Source: Anaerolineaceae bacterium
GTDB lineage: Bacteria; Chloroflexota; Anaerolineae; Anaerolineales; Anaerolineaceae
NCBI GenBank assembly: GCA_011620465.1
Contig: WOZC01000087.1
Span: 1 to 8,509, forward strand
Length of the DNA stretch: 8,509 bases
Direction of reading: 5' to 3'
Shown here piece by piece: positions 5,145-8,509 of the stretch. Position numbers and translations under genes: made by a program. The first letter of the stretch is position 1. Every line of letters starts with the position of its first letter. The notes under the pieces are model-generated. The model made no database searches. It was not told where the DNA came from and was given only the letters and a program-made list of their open reading frames with translations.

Positions 5145-7675
5145 TTCACACCCCTTTTGAGATGGATATCACGCAGACGCTCGAAAATTGGCTAAAAGAA
5201 GCAGAATTTGCTGACAATATCGCGTTCCATCAGCTTATTCCAGCACGGAATGCAGTATATGAGCCTTTTCCCATTTCCATTCATCCTTCCGTCCAACGGG
5301 TCTTGAAGGCAAAGGGTATCAATGAACTATATTCTCATCAAGCACAAGCGATAACGAGCCTGGAATCCGGTGAAAACATCGTTATTTCAACCGGTACGTC
5401 CAGCGGGAAAAGCCTTTGTTACAGCATTCCTATCATGAATCAGCAAATAGACCAGCCAGGAACAACTGCCCTGCTTTTGTTTCCAACCAAAGCGCTGACC
5501 AACGACCAATATAACAACTTTGCTGATTATGCAAAACAGCTACCGGTTGATACCATCAAACCAGCAATTTATGATGGCGATACGCCTACCAATCAACGAA
5601 TGGCTATACGCAAATCTGCCACAATTCTGATGACTAACCCTGATATGCTGCACCAAGGCATCCTGCCTCATCATACCAACTGGGTACGCTTTTTTTCAAA
5701 GCTTCGTTTTGTCGTCATTGATGAGATGCACATTTACCGAGGTGTTTTTGGCTCGCATTTCGCTAATTTGATACGTAGATTGAAGCGAATTTGTGCCTTT
5801 TATAATGCCTATCCTCAATTTATCTTGACCTCCGCCACGATTGGTAACCCCGAAGAGCTTGCCACGGGTTTGGTTGAACAAAAAGTACGCTTAATTGATG
5901 TAGATGGCTCTCCCAAGGGTCCCTCTCATTTCCTGGTTTACAACCCTCCTTTCGTGGATGAAAAGCTTGGCATTCGCAAGAGCAGCATCGATTATGGTGT
6001 GATCTTCACTCAAAAATTGATGAAGTCTGCTCACCAATCACTGGTTTTCGCCCGTACACGCCGTACTGTTGAGATGCTCCTGACATATCTTCGCAATAGG
6101 CTGCCATTTCAAGAACGTGAAAGTGTACGCGGCTATCGCAGCGGTTACCTCAAATCAGAACGGCGTGAAATCGAACAAGGGCTGAAATCGGGATCACTTC
6201 GTGCTGTCTTCTCGACCTCCGCCCTGGAACTGGGCGTTGATATCGGTGATCTCGACGCTGTAATTTTAGTGGGTTTCCCCGGTACGATCGCCACAACACA
6301 TCAACGGATCGGCAGGGCGGGACGTAAGCAGCAGCCCTCCATTGGTATCATGATCGCAACTAACGAAGCCATGGATCAATACCTGGCTACCCATCCTGAG
6401 TACCTGGTGGATCGCAACCCAGAACAAGCACTCATCGATCCGCAAAACCTGGTCATCCTGCTGCAACACGTTGGCTGTGCCGCCTTTGAGCTGCCATTCT
6501 CCAGCACTGAAAATTTCGGTTCCATGAGTTCAGAAGAACTCGCCAGATTTCTAAACTTGCTTGAACAATCGGGGGCGTTAACTCGCCAGGGCGAGGATTA
6601 TTATTGGCTAGCGGATCGCTATCCAGCTGCAGAAGTATCGCTCCGATCGTCGACTCCAAATGTAGTCAGCCTGAATGTAGTCGAAGAAGGCAGTCAAAAG
6701 CGGTATATTGGTTCAGTTGATTCCAATGCAGCCCGTTGGTATGTGCATAAAGACGCCATTTATCTGCACGATGCCGAGATGTATGAGGTTTTGGTTCTGA
6801 ACCTCGATGAAGGTGTGTGTTATCTAAAACCCAGCCAGTCAGAATACTACACGATCCCGGTTATTGATACCAAAATCATCGATTACAGCCTCATCTCTTC
6901 AGTCGGCTACCAAAACTTTACAGCCAATTATGGCAATCTGGACCTTGAAATATCGATAAACACCTTCCAAAAGAAACGTTGGATGACCAATGAACTGATA
7001 GGTGTTGGTCAGATCGACTTACCGCCTCAAAACCTGCACACAACCGGTTTCTGGTTAGGGATTTCACCCAATTTTGTCGAGACTTTACGAAACGACAAAC
7101 TGTGGGGTTCCGACCCAAACATTTACGGGCCGGATTGGAATCGTCTGCGGCAAAAGATGCTCCTGCGTGAGAATAACACCTGCCGTAGTTGCGGTAAAAC
7201 CTTTACAGTGTCAGAATTACACGTTCACCATATACAGCCCTTCCGAACCTTTGCAGACCCAACCATGGCAAACCAGGCTTCCAACCTTGTTGCGCTTTGT
7301 GCTTCCTGCCACCACAAGGCAGAGATCAACGTGATGGTGCGCAGTGGGTTGGCAGCAGCGGCATATGCCCTGCGCAGTATCGCGCCTTTGTTGATCATGT
7401 GCGACCGTGAAGACGTTTCACTCCTTACAGAAAACCGGTCGGTTTTGAACGATGGCAACCCAGCAATATTGGTTTACGACAACGTCCCGGGTGGGATCGG
7501 ACTCTCAAGGAAGCTGTACGATTTACGCAATTTTTGGATTGAAAGGGCAATCGAAGTTATCCAGAGTTGCCAGTGTGAATCCGGTTGTCCTGCTTGCGTC
7601 GGTCCGGTAGGTGAACCAGGTTATGGCGGAAAAGATGAAGCTTTAGCCCTTTTGAAAGGCTTGCGCTATGGATGA
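5141..7675 (+). CDS. mrfA: MrfA/YprA-like DUF1998 superfamily-2 DNA helicase with inserted HNH nuclease domain
   Basis: 844 aa if the TTG at 5141 is used. Helicase motifs run in order: Q-like motif YSHQAQAI (64-71), Walker A GTSSGKS (85-91), FPTKAL (114-119), DEMH box (194-197), SAT (231-233), LVFARTR (301-307), STSALELGVDIG (358-369) and HQRIGRAGR (387-395). A middle region (430-640) follows. An HNH domain (about 665-733) comes next, then the DUF1998 core GLAAAAYALRSIAPLLIMC (736-754), NVPGGIGL (781-788) and a four-cysteine zinc site C810, C812, C816, C819. B. subtilis MrfA is about 750 aa and has no HNH, which accounts for much of the extra length. Predicted role: 3'-5' DNA unwinding in repair of crosslink or mitomycin-type damage, with the downstream exonuclease. 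Start: TTG overlaps the previous stop (TTGA) and has AGAAGGA touching it; ATG at 5162 is the alternative, without a clear ribosome site. Confidence 0.88.
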   Translation: MIHTPFEMDITQTLENWLKEAEFADNIAFHQLIPARNAVYEPFPISIHPSVQRVLKAKGINELYSHQAQAITSLESGENIVISTGTSSGKSLCYSIPIMNQQIDQPGTTALLLFPTKALTNDQYNNFADYAKQLPVDTIKPAIYDGDTPTNQRMAIRKSATILMTNPDMLHQGILPHHTNWVRFFSKLRFVVIDEMHIYRGVFGSHFANLIRRLKRICAFYNAYPQFILTSATIGNPEELATGLVEQKVRLIDVDGSPKGPSHFLVYNPPFVDEKLGIRKSSIDYGVIFTQKLMKSAHQSLVFARTRRTVEMLLTYLRNRLPFQERESVRGYRSGYLKSERREIEQGLKSGSLRAVFSTSALELGVDIGDLDAVILVGFPGTIATTHQRIGRAGRKQQPSIGIMIATNEAMDQYLATHPEYLVDRNPEQALIDPQNLVILLQHVGCAAFELPFSSTENFGSMSSEELARFLNLLEQSGALTRQGEDYYWLADRYPAAEVSLRSSTPNVVSLNVVEEGSQKRYIGSVDSNAARWYVHKDAIYLHDAEMYEVLVLNLDEGVCYLKPSQSEYYTIPVIDTKIIDYSLISSVGYQNFTANYGNLDLEISINTFQKKRWMTNELIGVGQIDLPPQNLHTTGFWLGISPNFVETLRNDKLWGSDPNIYGPDWNRLRQKMLLRENNTCRSCGKTFTVSELHVHHIQPFRTFADPTMANQASNLVALCASCHHKAEINVMVRSGLAAAAYALRSIAPLLIMCDREDVSLLTENRSVLNDGNPAILVYDNVPGGIGLSRKLYDLRNFWIERAIEVIQSCQCESGCPACVGPVGEPGYGGKDEALALLKGLRYG
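7133..7339 (+). other. HNH endonuclease domain inside the helicase gene (residues about 665-733)
   Basis: The segment begins DWNRLRQKMLLREN, the usual leader helix of HNH proteins. It then shows CRSCG (C681, C684), HVHHIQP (H696, H697), SNLVALC (N715) and CASCHH (C720, C723, H724). These are the structural zinc cysteines and the His-Asn-His catalytic set in correct order and spacing, so the domain looks intact. The frame is continuous with the helicase on both sides. It lies between the middle region and the C-terminal DUF1998 core. Confidence 0.85.
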
Positions 7676-8509
7676 TTTCTCAAACCTGTCTGAGCAGTTG
7701 AAAAAGCTTGGTATTCATTTTGGCAAAGACAAGCCGTTGTCCATCCCGGCAAAGAAAAAAATCCCGATCGAATCACTGGTTGCGGGTCACGAGTTTGATA
7801 CCATCTTTGGTAAGATTTTTTCATCCAATCATCAATATCCAGACCAACACCAGCATGGTACTGTCCCGTTGAAACCATTTACACAATATAAGGTCCTGTG
7901 TGAGTGGGCACAAGCCAGTCACCTGGCTGATAGTGACATTTCTGAGTTTGTTTTTTTGGACACCGAAACAACTGGTCTCTCGGGTGGAACCGGCACCATC
8001 CCATTTATGATTGGCGCGGCTCGCTTCATTGGCGACCAGTTCGTGCTCGAACAATTTTTCCTGCGCAATCCTGCCGAAGAAAAGGCCCAGTTGGCAGCCT
8101 TATCAGAATTTGTTGATGGCGCCAGGGCAGTTGTCAGCTATAACGGAAAATCCTTTGACCTCCCGATCATTAACACCCGTTACATCCTCAATCGGCTCAG
8201 CAATCCCTTTGACGAAATGGACCATATTGACCTGCTGCACATCACCAGAAGGGTCTGGAAGCGCAGGCTAAAGCAGTGCAATCTCGGAAATATCGAAAAA
8301 GAGATCCTTGAGTTTTACAGAACCGACGAGGACATTCCTGGTTACCTGGTGCCTGAGTTTTATCGAAATTACATTGTGGATGGTGATGCCAGCCAGATCG
8401 CTAAAATTTTCTATCACAATGAAGTAGACGTTGTCAGCCTATCTGCCTTGTTCACCACCCTTGCAGCCATTCTGGAAAACCCAACTTCAGAGAATCTCAA
8501 CCATGCTGA
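7668..8509 (+). CDS. mrfB: MrfB/YprB-like DEDDh 3'-5' exonuclease (3' end outside window)
   Basis: 280 codons plus two bases are visible; no in-frame stop is reached. A leading basic/helical segment (1-35) precedes a YPDQHQHGTVPL block (57-68) typical of YprB proteins. The RNase H-like exonuclease domain follows: VFLDTETTGLSGGTGT (D98, E100), SYNGKSFDLP (157-166, D164) and YHNEVDVVSL (H250, D254). This is the DEDDh set with all acids and the His present. In B. subtilis the homologue works with the MrfA helicase in UvrABC-independent repair of mitomycin damage. YprB is about 413 aa there and has a C-terminal TPR-like part, so roughly a third may be missing here. The ATG at 7668 overlaps the helicase stop (7673-7675) by 8 nt, with GAAAGG (7654-7659) 8 nt upstream. 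Tight coupling supports joint function. Confidence 0.9.
   Translation, partial: MDDFSNLSEQLKKLGIHFGKDKPLSIPAKKKIPIESLVAGHEFDTIFGKIFSSNHQYPDQHQHGTVPLKPFTQYKVLCEWAQASHLADSDISEFVFLDTETTGLSGGTGTIPFMIGAARFIGDQFVLEQFFLRNPAEEKAQLAALSEFVDGARAVVSYNGKSFDLPIINTRYILNRLSNPFDEMDHIDLLHITRRVWKRRLKQCNLGNIEKEILEFYRTDEDIPGYLVPEFYRNYIVDGDASQIAKIFYHNEVDVVSLSALFTTLAAILENPTSENLNHA

Noticed and set aside
7431..7446. Inverted repeat AAAACC-GGTC-GGTTTT as a terminator
   Set aside because: It lies inside the conserved helicase coding region, has short arms and no following U-run, so chance is the better explanation.
5141..7675. DISARM defence system (DrmA helicase, DrmB with DUF1998)
   Set aside because: No methyltransferase, phospholipase D-like or separate DUF1998 gene is present, and the neighbour is a YprB-type exonuclease, which fits MrfAB instead.
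7666..8054. Minus-strand open frames opposite the exonuclease gene
   Set aside because: The plus strand encodes a full set of DEDDh motifs there; the opposite frames are by-products.
8507..8509. TGA at the window's last three bases as the stop of the exonuclease gene
   Set aside because: It is out of frame. The frame from ATG 7668 reads AAC CAT GCT and then an incomplete GA, so the gene continues beyond the window.

Overview
The window reads as a compact bacterial chromosome segment. Genes cover almost all of it and the largest gap is 65 nt. My best guess is a member of the Chloroflexota, probably Anaerolineae-like. This rests on protein flavour, lipoprotein signals and gene mix only; no rRNA or marker gene is present. 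There is no tRNA, rRNA, CRISPR array, insertion sequence or phage gene, and I saw no convincing terminator hairpin.

Layout: two genes on the minus strand (1-2273) diverge from six genes on the plus strand (2339-8509) across a 65-nt intergenic region. The minus-strand pair encodes two lipoproteins. The first is a secreted OB-fold plus DNase I-like (EEP) nuclease of the ExeM/NucH type. The second starts inside the nuclease stop region and is an unknown, possibly beta-propeller lipoprotein that runs off the left edge. Both ATGs facing the divergent gap have a TARAAT -10-like hexamer exactly 6 nt upstream and no Shine-Dalgarno, which suggests leaderless mRNAs.

The plus-strand genes form one apparent operon with gaps of 9, 14, -1, about -4 and -8 nt: a degenerate SpoIIE/PP2C-like phosphatase domain protein; an SDR-type L-threonine 3-dehydrogenase; a small FmdB zinc-ribbon protein; an SDR resembling 3-ketodihydrosphingosine reductase; a DUF1998 superfamily-2 helicase like B. 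subtilis YprA/MrfA; and a DEDDh exonuclease like YprB/MrfB, cut by the right edge.

The most notable content is the last pair. MrfA and MrfB of B. subtilis are a helicase and exonuclease that act together in UvrABC-independent repair of mitomycin C damage. Here the two genes overlap by 8 nt. The helicase also carries what looks like a complete HNH nuclease domain (CxxC, HH, N, CxxCH) inserted just before the C-terminal DUF1998 core. This gives a helicase, endonuclease and exonuclease set encoded by two coupled genes. Other points of interest are the phosphatase, whose expected metal-binding Asp positions are mostly Asn or Glu, and a bacterial KDSR-like reductase near a threonine dehydrogenase.
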